A stretch of DNA of 64,000 nucleotides from Dillenia suffruticosa (taxonomy: Eukaryota; Streptophyta; Magnoliopsida; Dilleniales; Dilleniaceae): the NCBI GenBank assembly GCA_033439265.1, contig JAVTVX010000035.1:6800001-6864000 (forward strand), read 5' to 3'. Shown in pieces: positions 11,711-24,200 of this stretch (positions are counted from its first letter, which is position 1; the number at the start of each line of letters is the position of its first letter). A model generated the notes under the pieces. The model was not told the DNA's origin. It worked only from the letters and a program-made list of their open reading frames with translations, and searched no databases. The translations under genes were made by a program, and so were the position numbers.

Positions 11711-13956
11711 CTACAATTGACCCAATCTTTCCTGGAAAAGAAATAAGATGAACAGGTGATGAGTGAACTTGGTTTTAGACAGCTAAGATAGCAATACATT
11801 TCAAAGAGGTCAAATCCAAAGGCCTTCCTTGGGATAACATACTTGCACCCACCATTAAGACTAAATTGAGAAAATAGAGGCAAAATAAGGCTTCTCATTA
11901 TATAAATCCATCGAACACCAAATATAACAAGAATTCTAAATTTTAATTTGACGTGTTGGCAATAGTAATCATACTCTAAATACGGCAATGTTGGAAAAGT
12001 CGATCTTGTTTGTGCAGGGAAAAAAAAAGATTAAGAGATTATTATTTCATGAGAACTATAATACAACATGCATACAAGACCTCACTCCATAATCCAATGT
12101 GCATATATGCAACAAGTTATCCTAATGACATTATTTAGTAATCCAGTAATTTGAATGTTTCAACTAGCCAGTCATCAGTGCTTTTGCCAAAAGAAATCAA
12201 CACAATGTAGCTGGTGATGTAGATACATAATTGTGACGAGCAAAAAGAAATATAAATGTTAAAAATAAAGAATCAAATTGTTCCCTAACCTGAAGCATCT
12301 GCATTAGTTTTGGGTACTGCTCCAGAAGCTGGCAGAGTTTGTCCCGATCGCTTAATAAAGACTGTTTCAGAATAAGTAAAAAGAGTATTTATATGGAAGG
12401 AAGGGAAGAAAAAAAAAAGCCCAGAACTTGATTGATGCGATTTATAAGTTTTGGCCTCCCAAAGTATAACTTACAAACCTGAATAGCTTCTGGAGAACTG
12501 AAATACCCTAGCAATGACATTCCAGAATCTTGTTGCTGTTGGGATGCACCATGCCCTTGCTTCTGCAGTTGTGACAGAGCATGCTCGACCTGTTTCTGTT
12601 GGTGGGGCTGGGAAAAGTTCTCTTGCTGTTGGGACTGGTAATAGACAGGAACTGGGGGGGCCTGTGATTGATGCAACATCTGCAATTGCTGTACATTCAT
12701 TTGGACAGAATTTTGAACAAGCGAGACTCCTTGCTCTGCCTGTTGTGAAGCTTGCATGGGTGGCCTTGGATGCTGTGGTGGCTGTGGAGGATGAGGAAGT
12801 TGTGGTGACTGCAGAGGCTGCAGTTGACCAGGGGACTGTAGCGATTGGATAGACTGCAGGGGAATCGGAAGATTCTGTGAGATACTGGCTAGGTTCTCAC
12901 CCTGCTGAAATGCAGGCCTACCAAAAAGCGAAGGAGGCATCAGTTGATGTGGGGGGTAGGAAGTTAGTCCAGCCCCAGATGCAGAAAGGTTGCCCGTCCG
13001 AGTATCATTTATGGGTGACACAGATGTTTGGAAAAGCTCTAATGTCCCAACAGCACTCGGACTGAAACCTAAAATTTGGGAAAGCCTTCAAAGACACCGA
13101 AGAAAATGGAACGGACAAGAAAGGAGGAGTTGGTGGAAGCGGCAGCAGTGGCCGTGCAGATCCACCAGGAGAGAGTTGAGAAGGTCGTGAGTAATTCATA
13201 TCCTGCATGGGATGAGAAGCCAACACTGATGTAGAACTGTTGTTGAATGCAGAAAGACACTCTGTTTGGACCTGCAAAAATCCAACTGGCTAAACTCATT
13301 ATAAACTAGCTGGACAACAAAGTGAAAGAACAATATAAGCTCTCACGTCTGGAAGGCCATGTGTTGTGGCAATTGAGCATCTGTCACAGGGTGGACAAAT
13401 GGAGAGGGTTGACCTGAAACAGGATCAGGGGTCTGAGAAAGAACTGGCGAACTGGTTGAGGGAGAAGGCTTTGGCGGTAAAGGAGGTTGACTAAACAAAT
13501 ACTTCTGCTCATAAAGCCCCTGGGACCCCGAAGCTATGGGTTTGTTGACTGCTTGCTGTGGATTAGCATTTCTGAAGAAACTCAGTGGAGGTTTCCTAGA
13601 ATCAGTAGGTAACTGTAGAGATGCTGCAAAAGTCTTGTCAAAGACCCCAGCAGGTAATCCCGCACTACTTGCTGATGTGGTTGAAACAAATCCTACAGAG
13701 ATCTTAACAGCAGGAACGTTCTTTGTCTCATCAGATTGCTCCGTGTATTTTTTTTATCTGAGGAAACACTGGGTTCGAGTGTCAATGGGATCTGCGGTCG
13801 TGAAACAGACACTCTTGTAGAGAACTCACTCTGGCTATTTTCATCAACATTAGATGCTACGGGTGTGCCTAAGCGAGAAACTTGAGTAGTGTCATTCATA
13901 TCACTCTCCGTCTCTTCAACAATCGAATGGAGAGAACTCTGCCCATTTACGAAAGA
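11711..13956 (-). pseudogene. VIR (pseudogene fragment): Decayed 3' fragment of VIRILIZER (VIR), m6A methyltransferase complex subunit
   Basis: Only the C-terminal part of plant VIR is present. The last exons are clean: 11,711-11,731 (ERLGQL then stop), 12,290-12,361 (SLLSDRDKLCQLLEQYPK and on) and the body of 12,479-about 13,090 (Pro/Gln-rich, DSGMSL, SPEAIQ), joined by proper GT-AG introns in phase 0. Further exons at 13,271 downward and 13,956-13,347 still read as VIR. Three lesions break the frame. An eight-A run (13,758-13,765) adds two bases after SSDKK. The donor after ...MAFQ at 13,350 is CAG|AC, and the next GT is two bases late. The frame slips again near 13,090 between SLKA and SQILGFSP. 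The roughly 1,500 residues that precede this region in VIR are absent upstream. VIR works with MTA, MTB, FIP37 and HAKAI in mRNA adenosine methylation; this copy cannot. Confidence 0.85.
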
Positions 13957-15273
13957 CTTCAAATACAAAAATAATTTACTAGAGACTTCAAAATGGGATT
14001 ATTTTATTTTTTTTAATATTATGATTAGAATTTCTCCGATTTTAAGTTATGAAAATTTATTTTAAGCTATGAAAATTGTGTTGGGTATCATTTGAGTATT
14101 TATCAATAAATGGGCTAAGCCTCTTAAAAGGTTCAATTTCAGGGAATAAATAATTCATTTTAAAATCACATGTGACCATTTGAAATTCCCTTAAATAAAG
14201 AGGTTTTTTATAATTTAACAACTGCAGTTGGTTCTGAACTACAAAATACATGAAGGAAGTTCTTCTTCTTTTTCTATTTTTTTTTTTTCCTGAGGAAACA
14301 AGGTAGGTTTTCTTATTATTATTTCACAATATTATCATTTTTTAGGACCAAATTGCAAAAGAGGATAATATTATTATATTAAATCAATCATTTGCAAGTA
14401 TTGTGCACATTACATTTATTTGTTAGTCGAAAATGAATTCAACAATTATTTAACTCATGTTTGGCTTCATTTTTCACTAGAATACAAGATTGTATTTTTT
14501 TTCCCCTCTTACACAAAAGTCACAAAGACGATAGAAATATATATATTCATAAAAATTCAAACACTACATTTCAATAAAAACACTTGAACAAAAATTATTT
14601 ACCACTCAAATATTCCTACAAGAACAAAAACAAGATTGCTAATGAAGTACATTGATAACGTTTGAAAAAATAAAAACCGAATAAAGAGAGATTAAGAAAG
14701 ATTTTTAATTAAAAAAATTATCTATATAACAATTATTTTGTTATTTTTAAAACAAAAATTATTTATAAAATTCTATATTTTCTATCAAAAATTTTTATTT
14801 TATTTGACAAACATTACAGTAGAGATAAAATAAACAAAGGTAGAGGAGAGGAGAGATAATAGAGGCTTCCCAATCAGTCATGACCAGAGTCCGACATAAC
14901 CATAAAGCTGTAAGGAGTTTATAACTCCAAAAATAATAAAAAGGGTTCACCGATCCACAAAGTGCTCCCATTATAATAATTATCTTGGGCAGATCTACAC
15001 TACAAGATCACAGAGGCCTACATTCCATACTTATATCAAAATTTCTCAATTGTCTTTTTGAGATTTTGAATATCATGTTACATCTCAGTCACAGCCTTCT
15101 AGTCTCTACCATGACTTAATATCATAACTATAAAAGACTTGTACAAATGGCCATCAGCTATAATAAATATGAATTGAAGAACAAGTAAAACATTTCGACC
15201 ATTGAGTGCCAAAAAAAAAAAAAAACAAAAAAGAAACTAGAAGCCTTAAAGTTCAGTATCAAAGACAATTGAG
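13957..15273. other. Gap between the VIR relic and the helicase 3' end
   Basis: AT-rich DNA with no further VIR exon that I could find, which places the 5' breakpoint of the VIR fragment at or just above the acceptor at 13,957. The upper part (about 15,000-15,273) would be the 3' untranslated region of the minus-strand helicase gene. Confidence 0.6.
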
Positions 15274-18200
15274 TTAACTGTGCAGTAACTCAACCACAGC
15301 AGCGACTACTCCTTTTCCCTCTTCAGAGATGTCCAAACTAGGGTCCTCAATCTTCCTGTTTAGAAGCTTATCAAGCTCTCGTCTCAATTTCTGCAGAGAA
15401 TGAACAAAAATGTAAATGATAGATGATATTTCCAATGCCCCGTAGAAATCAAGAGAAATAATGAGACATATACCCGTATCAACTCTATTACACTCTTTGA
15501 CGAAGAGAAGTGAAGGTAACCACCAAGCATTTCAATACCCTCACCAGTTCTGCTAGGAACTAGATTGCCACCAAATAACAGCAAGACATAGTCAGATATG
15601 TTGGTTGAGTCACGGATATATATGCTGGTAGTCTTCACTTTTTCACTATAAACCATGTAAGGTAGCGGAAAGAGAAACACTCCTGCATTGACAGATGCCG
15701 GATGGATGTCAACTTTTCCAACTTCTTTAGTGTAGAATGCTGTCCGCTTTCCTCTTCTTTTGCATTGCACAACATTTGGGTAAAGTCCCGCACAGAGAAT
15801 TGCCGTAACCATCTCTAGATCATGACTATATTGATTGTAGGCCTGCAAAGATAGGAATTAGTCAAAAAGACTGCATTCAACTTCTTCCACAAATAAAAAC
15901 ATATCTATTAGCCAAGTCACAGAAACTGTTAGGTACTTCACAAGGCAAATCCAATAATCAGTTCCCAAGGCAAATCCAATAATCTGTAGAAGACCACCCA
16001 GTAAATTAAAGAACTTACACTAGCACCCTTGGATTTGTCTACAAACCCAATTTCGAAGAGCAAATCCAGAAACTGATTTCTCATATCTGCCATCATTTGC
16101 AAGGTTACTGGTGACAAGAAATTATCCCAACAGAAAGCTTTTTCCTTGCCATATTTTTTTGCATCCTTCCATGCTTCATAGGCTTTAAGAAGTGCTATGT
16201 GATCACTGCAAAAAATTAAAGCACCAAAAAATAAATAAAAATTTTATAAAGAATTGGGGGCAACAGGCTTCAAGAATTCTGCAACACCATAAAGTGTCAA
16301 TAGAGTGTAATATTTCTTAACCTGCAAGAATCACCAGCAAATGATCTTTTCGCAGCATCAGCTTCCTCTTTCCTATTTATAGGAAGAACAAATGGGTCAC
16401 GATGTGCTAGAGCAGCAGCAATGGTTAAAGCCGGATTGAGGCATTGAAAGATGGATCCCATGAGAAGCATCTTTCCAATATTTGGGTCTAATGGAAGAGT
16501 ACAAAGATGGCGCCCTGTTGGGTAGAAACAACTAAGACACCCACCAAAATAATAATAATAATAATACAAAGCCAACAAAAACACCACATGAGTCCCATAT
16601 CATTTACCTAGAGGAGTAAGCTCCTCCCTATCATCCAAAGCACCTATGGTTTTAAGAAGTTCAATTGCATTTTGAACAGAAAGAGGATCTGGTGGTTGAA
16701 GTGCCTTTGCCAAAAACGATCCTATGTGTCCAAGTTGCAGACTCTTAATATGCAGGCAAAGTTCTTGCAGAGGTGTTCTGAGTATTTCAGGCAACTGATA
16801 CTGAAGCATAGCATCATGGATCACTTTAGGATACAATCTGTAACAAATTCCAGGTTGCACACGTCCTGCACGACCTCGTCTCTGTTTTTTAACCAAAACA
16901 GTTTTTCATCAATCAGCTAACAATTAAAGCATAGCCATCACACCAGTTGATAGTTTAAGAGTCACATCTGCAGTGGAGAAATTCTCTAAATTAACTCCAA
17001 ATTCAGGGTACAGCAACTACCTGATGTGCTGAAGCCCTTGAAATCCACGATGGCAGCAGGCAAGCCAGTTTGTTTAAAGCATCATAACTAGTTTCTTTTG
17101 CCTTGCCACAGTCAATGACATATACAACATCATCCACAGTAATGCTACTCTCAGCAATGTTTGTCGCTAGCACAATTTTTCTAAAAGGACACCAAATTTT
17201 ATTAATAGAAAGAAAAAAGACACCAACACTTCAAAATCTATTTGTTATTGATACACTGAAGATAATCTATATGTATCTGGTCACATGGGAAAAGGAAAAG
17301 CAGGAAAGGGTTGTTGGTATTGGAACTCTCCCATCTAGCTTACATCAGGAAGGTGCTAACCTTGTCGATCCCCTCTGCGCCAATGTGTACAATGAAGTCA
17401 AACTATAGCCTGTGCAAAACTCCACATATAATGTTAATCCTTTCCCCTACCCACCTTTTCACTCCCTCTTATACAAGTTAGAACTAATAACACCAGAGAA
17501 AAGAATATTAATCCAGTTATTGATGAATATATCATGGTCTCCAACATAATGGAATCAAGCATCTCAGCAGAGCATCAGACAGTTGTAATAAAAATTATCA
17601 TGGAAAATAAGACCAAGTTTAAGAGGTAAATAGTCACAGCGCCTACATCATTTACAGTTTGCAAGTCATAGCGCCTACATTTACAGTTTGCAATTATGAC
17701 AATTAAGTAACAGCCCCAATGGACCTATCCATTAATCCATGCTTACACTAACTTGATCATGATTTCACCGTTGGATTCAATTAAGGTCACTAAACTTCAA
17801 CGTACAATATTTTGTCCTTCAGCCCCTTTCATACATATTTTAAGCTTTGAATGATTCTACAAAAATTTACAGTAGGGCAGGATCTTCACCCCTTCTAATA
17901 GGCAAAAGGAAGCGAAAGCAAGAAAGGTGCCAAAGGCATAGATCACGAGTACAAATAGATATAAACAACTGCATGCCGAATTGCTGAGCAAGGTTAGTTC
18001 CATATCAGGTCATATTTCTGTCATTACACATAAGAAATTGCCTAACATATATACTCATTTCACACTATTGAGGGTAAATCTAGGAAAGAAAATACACAAT
18101 TAACACAACATAAATGATACAAACATAGTTCTTGTCACAATGATTAAGTTTGCAATTCTCCAATCCTGAACATGCAAACATACTCAATTCCTAGCCACGA

Positions 18201-21200
18201 TAATAGTTCCAGAAATGCATAACCCAATTTGTCTAATCCATAATCTCTTGTATAATATATTGTCTATGCATAGCTATTCCATTCTCTTTTCTCTTAGGTA
18301 CCATAACCATTCTGGCACACAATGATTCTTACTGCTTGGTGATCAAAAATATTAATAATGAATAATGACCACATCATACTACACAAAGCTCCAACAAAAA
18401 TGATTAGCTGACTCATACATATCAAAAGAAAATAATAATAATAAAGTGTAAAAGAGTAATTATCATGAAACTCATTGAAATAACACAACTGTTGAGACTT
18501 CGTATGCTTGCCTCATGTTATTGGGAGGTCGATCAAATATCTCCCGTTGATTGATGGTAGGCATCGAACCATGCAGTGGGAGGACTAAAAACTTGCTCTG
18601 ATCTCCAAGAAAGTTGTTCACTCTAACCCTGTCCAGCAGCTTGGAGATGTCATCCCAGCCAGTCAGAAATACAAGAATTGCACCATCACCTTCATAACGA
18701 CAAATATATTCGATGGTTGCTTCCACCTACTCAGCAATTTACAATGTAGAAGAGTTATGACATTTTGAACAACACTGTTATCAAACAGCTTGTTTGGGTT
18801 GCATAACTTCAACCAAAAACATTGCACTTACATATGGAGTAAGAAATTTCAAACCACTCAAAGAACCAAATATATCAGGACAGCGCTAAGCAATGAAAGT
18901 GATTAAGTGGAGGAATCTTTGGCTGCAGTTATGTGAAAAACAGAATAGAATATAGAAAAAGGCAGATACAAGACAAGTTGCACCCTAGGAGGGATTGCTA
19001 CCCGCAGCTTGCATAAACAGGAACGCTGAAGAAAAAGTATGTTCTTATTTATTTTTTGTTTTTAATTAATGAAAATAAGAGTAATCTGAATCGATATAGA
19101 AAAGGCAGAGCTCCATGATCCTCATAGTCCACGGAAAGCTTCATAAGTTATGTGGCACTAGAGCAATGTATATTTATAGATGGTTGTAAAATATGAAAAA
19201 TTGTTCAAAAGCATCCGGCCAATGCTCGTTTATCACATAAGCCTCAGAGCTCTTCATGACTTCTTCAGATTGTAGAGCATGGCATCTCTTTATGGAATCA
19301 ACTAATTTGGTTGTACACAGGTACATGCTCAAGATAGAAATGGCAAACTGGTCAAGTCGGGTCATCTAGGGGCCAAACAGGTTTGGTGATTTCGGGTATG
19401 GGGATGCACTAGTCAAACCTTCACCCTGAATGCTCAGATTTTCAAGTTTAATGTTTCATTTTCAGCCATATTTTTATTTAAATATAATTTTAACATCATC
19501 AGATCAATAATAATAATACAAGGTGAGTAGTTTTCATTCACAGAAACTTGTACCGATAGTAGCTCTATTACAAACAAAAGAACAACAGTTCATTATGCTG
19601 TTATGCATGACTGATTCAGCCCACAAAATTATGCATTACACTAGGTTTAAGTGCATAATGTATATGAGTTCTGAGAATATTTCCAACCAGATGCACATCA
19701 TATACTTAATTGTAAAAGCATACAACAACAACAACAACAACAAAAACAACAACAACAACAAAAACAACAACAACCAAGCCTTTATCCCACTAAGCGGGGT
19801 CGGCTAATTTAATGGTAAAAGCATAAATAAAAAAAAAAAAAAGAAAAATAAAAACAAGGTGCATTTTTTTTTTCCAATACATACCAGTCCCAGATCAAGC
19901 TGTGAATCAGACCAAGCTTCAAGAGATTGTCTTGTGTAAGTGCTGTAGCTTTTGTAATGAGAATCAATATCAATACCCTACATAATATAGGTGAACTTGT
20001 TTAGTAACTTCACCAGTTGCAGCAGAAATTTCCTTGACATAGCACCGTGATCTTCTGATAAAATTAAATGGGTCAAATTTATCTCCTTAAACACATGCCA
20101 AAAAATAGACCATAAAACGATTTCTACTGAATTCCTAAAAAAGTTTATATAAAGAAAATTTGGAAAATTAAGAGAATATATGAATGTGAACCCAAGTTTT
20201 TCATTTCTATACCCAACATCAATGGAACTGCTGAATAATTCATGATAGCCAAATTTCAACTACCTATGGAGCTGTGGTACACAATTAAGATTCAATTGAT
20301 TCTCATGTTGAAACATCTAGCTGTATAAGCAATACTAAATAAAGCAGTAAATCACTTATGTGTTGTGCATCCGCATTAAAAATGTTTGTGTGGGAAGAAA
20401 TGCCTAGCAGAAGCATTTTAGATACTCCCATGAACAGAAGTATGGTACAAGAAAGACTTCATGCCTGAAAGCATTTCTGGCATTCTTGACCACAAATGAA
20501 GCCAAAGAGCATTTCAGGTAATTCTAGCAACTACAAATGCAAGGAGATTCAGACTGTTTGAAAATGAAACATCATTCACGGCAAAGGAGATGATGGGAAA
20601 CCACAAGTAACAACAATAGCTAAACCACCAAGTTCAGCATCAACTATTAATTTTCTAAGAAATAACAAATCCCAAAATTTATGTTACATAGCATTTTCAG
20701 TTTCTTGGGATTCAGGAAAAGAAAAAGAAAAAAAAAAGCAAAGATTCTACCAGTGAAAAAGACTAACAAACAAATGTGTCCCGAGTTGATTGCATTTAGA
20801 GGCTGCTACTCTATATTTAAATAAAGACCACAGTTTGCTGAGCACCATCTGATCCTTTAGTAACATAAATTAGGTTAATGCATCTATAACCACATGACCT
20901 TTAAGCTTTGGTATCAAAAACCAATTTAGTCAGTTTTATCGAATTCAAAGTTTCGACTGACACCATTTTTCCAGAATGATAGTCTAAATGATTGCGTGCA
21001 AGGAAGGGCATCTACTTCCAGACTTCCATACATCAAATTAAAGCGCAACTACTTCTAGCATCTGACATAAGCCTTAATTTGTAACTTCTTAAAAGTTCAA
21101 CATCCATAACATAATTTTAGATAACAATAAAATCAAATACCTATCTAAAAAGACCTAGAATATTTTCATAAGTGCAAATCATTTCCCATCTCCAACTCAT

Positions 21201-24200
21201 TTTTGGCAATATCAAACCAAACAAAATTTCTAAAATTTCTATCAAGTTCTAAAATCAGCTATAAGCCCTAGACAGTCAACTTCCAACTCTACTTTGTACA
21301 ACACTAAACCAACTGCACTATACAATATTGGACCATTGGTAACAAGGATTAATAAGGAAACACAAAAAGGAGAAAATAATCCAAGGAGGATCATAATTAA
21401 GAGCATGCCTCAAATAATTCAATCAGTGGATCTTTTTTAAAGTCTTGCTGCCTTCTCCTTCTCCTTGGATTCCCTGGTGCGTTTTCTTGGTCACTTTTGA
21501 TACTATAACGAGTTTTCTCCAACACGTCTTCTAGATATAACTCTGCCACGGGAAAAGTCAATCCCTGCCAAATAATCAAGGAAACTAATATATAACTCCA
21601 ACAAATGCTCATTGTAAATGCTCAGAGATAATAACTGTGAAAGATAATTTCACATAAAAATTCAAAGTACCGGAATATGGATTGTTGGGGCATTCCCGAA
21701 GTATTTGGAGAATAAATCAGCATTAATGGTGGCACTCATCAAAACAAGACGTAGATCTGGACGCCTAGGAAGAAGGTCTCGCAGAATGATCAATAGAAAA
21801 TCTTCATTCATGCCTCTTTCATGGATCTCGTCAACTAGTAGATGGCTCACACCAGTTAAACTTGGGTCCTGAACCTGTAGAATGTAAAGATCATAAAAAA
21901 GAAGAAAATATAGCAAGCTGTATCTTGATGACGGGAGAATATCACAAAGTTTTGCAGAGGCCAATATACAGCGATGAAGTTTAGATTATTTCAAACAGCA
22001 ATATTCCAGAAGAACATACCAACTGCCGAAGCAATACTCCAGTTGTGCAGAACAACAGTCGTGTTTGAACAGAACGCTTTGCCTCAAGACGGATCTGATA
22101 ACCCACAGTTTCACCGAGAGCCTCTCCTCTTTCAGAAGATATTCGACCAGCAACAGAAATGGCAGATATACGGCGAGGTTGAGTGCAAATTATGCTACAA
22201 TGAGCACCACGAAGGTTTGATATCTCATCTTCAAGAATGAACTGAGGGAGCTGTGTAGTTTTACCACAACCTGTCTCTCCAGAAACCACTAAGACCTATG
22301 TGGAAGGCAACAGGGGAATGGCTATATTAGCACCATAAGAACTAAGTGCAGTAATTTTAGACAAACATAACCATGCAAAGAGCGGGAGAGAAATGGATAC
22401 TACACGAGACCCCAATTATGGCCATATCTTATTACATCTATTGGAACTACTTGCATCCATGTAATAAGCCACAAATCTGCACGAATAAGCATTTTCCAAT
22501 CAAATTTATCTTTTATCTAGCACAGCAAGCTTGACAATGCAAAATTTGATCAGCCAATTAATACTAAGTACCACGGCAAAGAAGAATATGAATATTTAAG
22601 AGTAAAACAATGGCACTTAAATAACTGATAATTAAAGGAGAAACAAAAGAGAAAATTAAAGTATTTAATCTCCACAAAAAGATATTATAAAGCAAGAACA
22701 GCAAAGAAGGAAGCACGAAAGCAGAACTTGATATACGTAACTTATAAGCTAGAAGGCAAAGTGACACGGGCATTGCAACGTGGATACATCCCATAATGCA
22801 GGGAAACAAAAAAATAAATACGGTACTAAAATCTTCTCTAGCAGAAGTGCTTGAGTCGAGAACTAAATAATTTTGCTCAAGCTAGAAACCAAAGGAACTC
22901 CCAGCAACCTAGGTCATGGTAGATAGCTTCACACAGTAAGTAGCACAAGCATGAAAATTGTGGCTTCTGGTTCCTATCCTTTGCTTCCTATAGAATTCTA
23001 AACAGATAACTGTTCTGTAGCTCGGAAGTTTTGAATATAAATGCAGTGTGTATGTTCGTATGTACACACATCAGTGCAACCATCTTCTGTCTAAGGTTCT
23101 CATTGTGCCTTCATAGATTTTGTAGATGTTTCTGAGTTTTAAGTTAGATATGGGTTACTGAGATAGTAATATAGCCACGTACATTTTCATCAGCAAAATT
23201 CATCACTATCTGTGAGACAAAAACCTCATGTGATATAACAATAGTTCATTAACAACAGCCAGAAAATTTCAAACATGAGATAAATATCGATTTCACCTGA
23301 TTGTCTGCAACAGCTTTCAGAAATTCACGCCTGACTTTGAATGCTGGAAGCTTTTCCCTAAATGACTGCATTTCCTTTGCAGCATTACTTTCCTGCAAAG
23401 AATGTATAAGATGATACAAACAATGATGGATCTCAACAAGCCAAAAAGAAACCTACAGAAGAGATTTTGGATTTAGCGACTCTGCAAGGAGCAGTGACAC
23501 TTCTTAGGCCCATAATGGTATAGACAGGTTGACAAGCAAACCTTCAATTTCTCCTGCCGATTTTTTAGATCAACACTGAGTTTCTCCTTTGCAGTATCTG
23601 TTTCCAACCCTGAGACAGGTCTTGTAACATTTTCAGCAGGACTTGATAGTTTATCCACCTTAGACGAGGTAACAGAGGAGCCCTCGGCAGCTGCTGTGCC
23701 TTGTGAGCTATTCAACAAATTGCCAACTCTTCTTGCCATTTCCGTTGACATTCTAATCTGCATAAAGTTTAAATGAAATTGTAAATTACTTCCAAAACCA
23801 AAATAAGGCTGTCAGCTTTGTGGTACCACAGATTTATTGTACCTCATTTTGAGTGGATCCATGACGGTCATCAAGATCAGCCCTATAATTGGGCAACGGT
23901 ACTTTGCTAACAACAAGTGCCTTCCCTTTGTTATACGCATGGCTTTCTTTCCACAAGTACAAAATCAAATAGAAATGGTTAGATACGGGCAACTCTTGAT
24001 CCATTTATATGGAAATCATATCTGAAAAGATCATTAAAATAAAGCCTTTGACCCATATTCTGCCTGTTTGATTAAGAATGAAGCATGCTACCTCAGTTGA
24101 AATTTGTTTTACAAATTGTGAAGTAGAGAACTTTCTAGGCATCCCAAGAGTCCATGCATTAGAGGGACAAAAAAAGTAAGATGTTCTGATGGTGACCAAC

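Noticed and set aside
11602..11988. 128-codon minus-strand frame
   Set aside because: It runs through the VIR 3' region in a different frame; the ERLGQL terminal exon and its acceptor account for the conserved part, and the rest is intron or 3' untranslated sequence.
12514..12852. 112-codon plus-strand frame
   Set aside because: It is the antisense shadow of the Gln/Pro-rich VIR exon; the VIR reading on the minus strand explains the sequence.
11711..13956. Reading the VIR fragment as an intact gene with sequencing errors
   Set aside because: Three separate lesions of different kind plus loss of the whole 5' part fit decay better, though polished reads would be needed to be sure of the homopolymer lesion.
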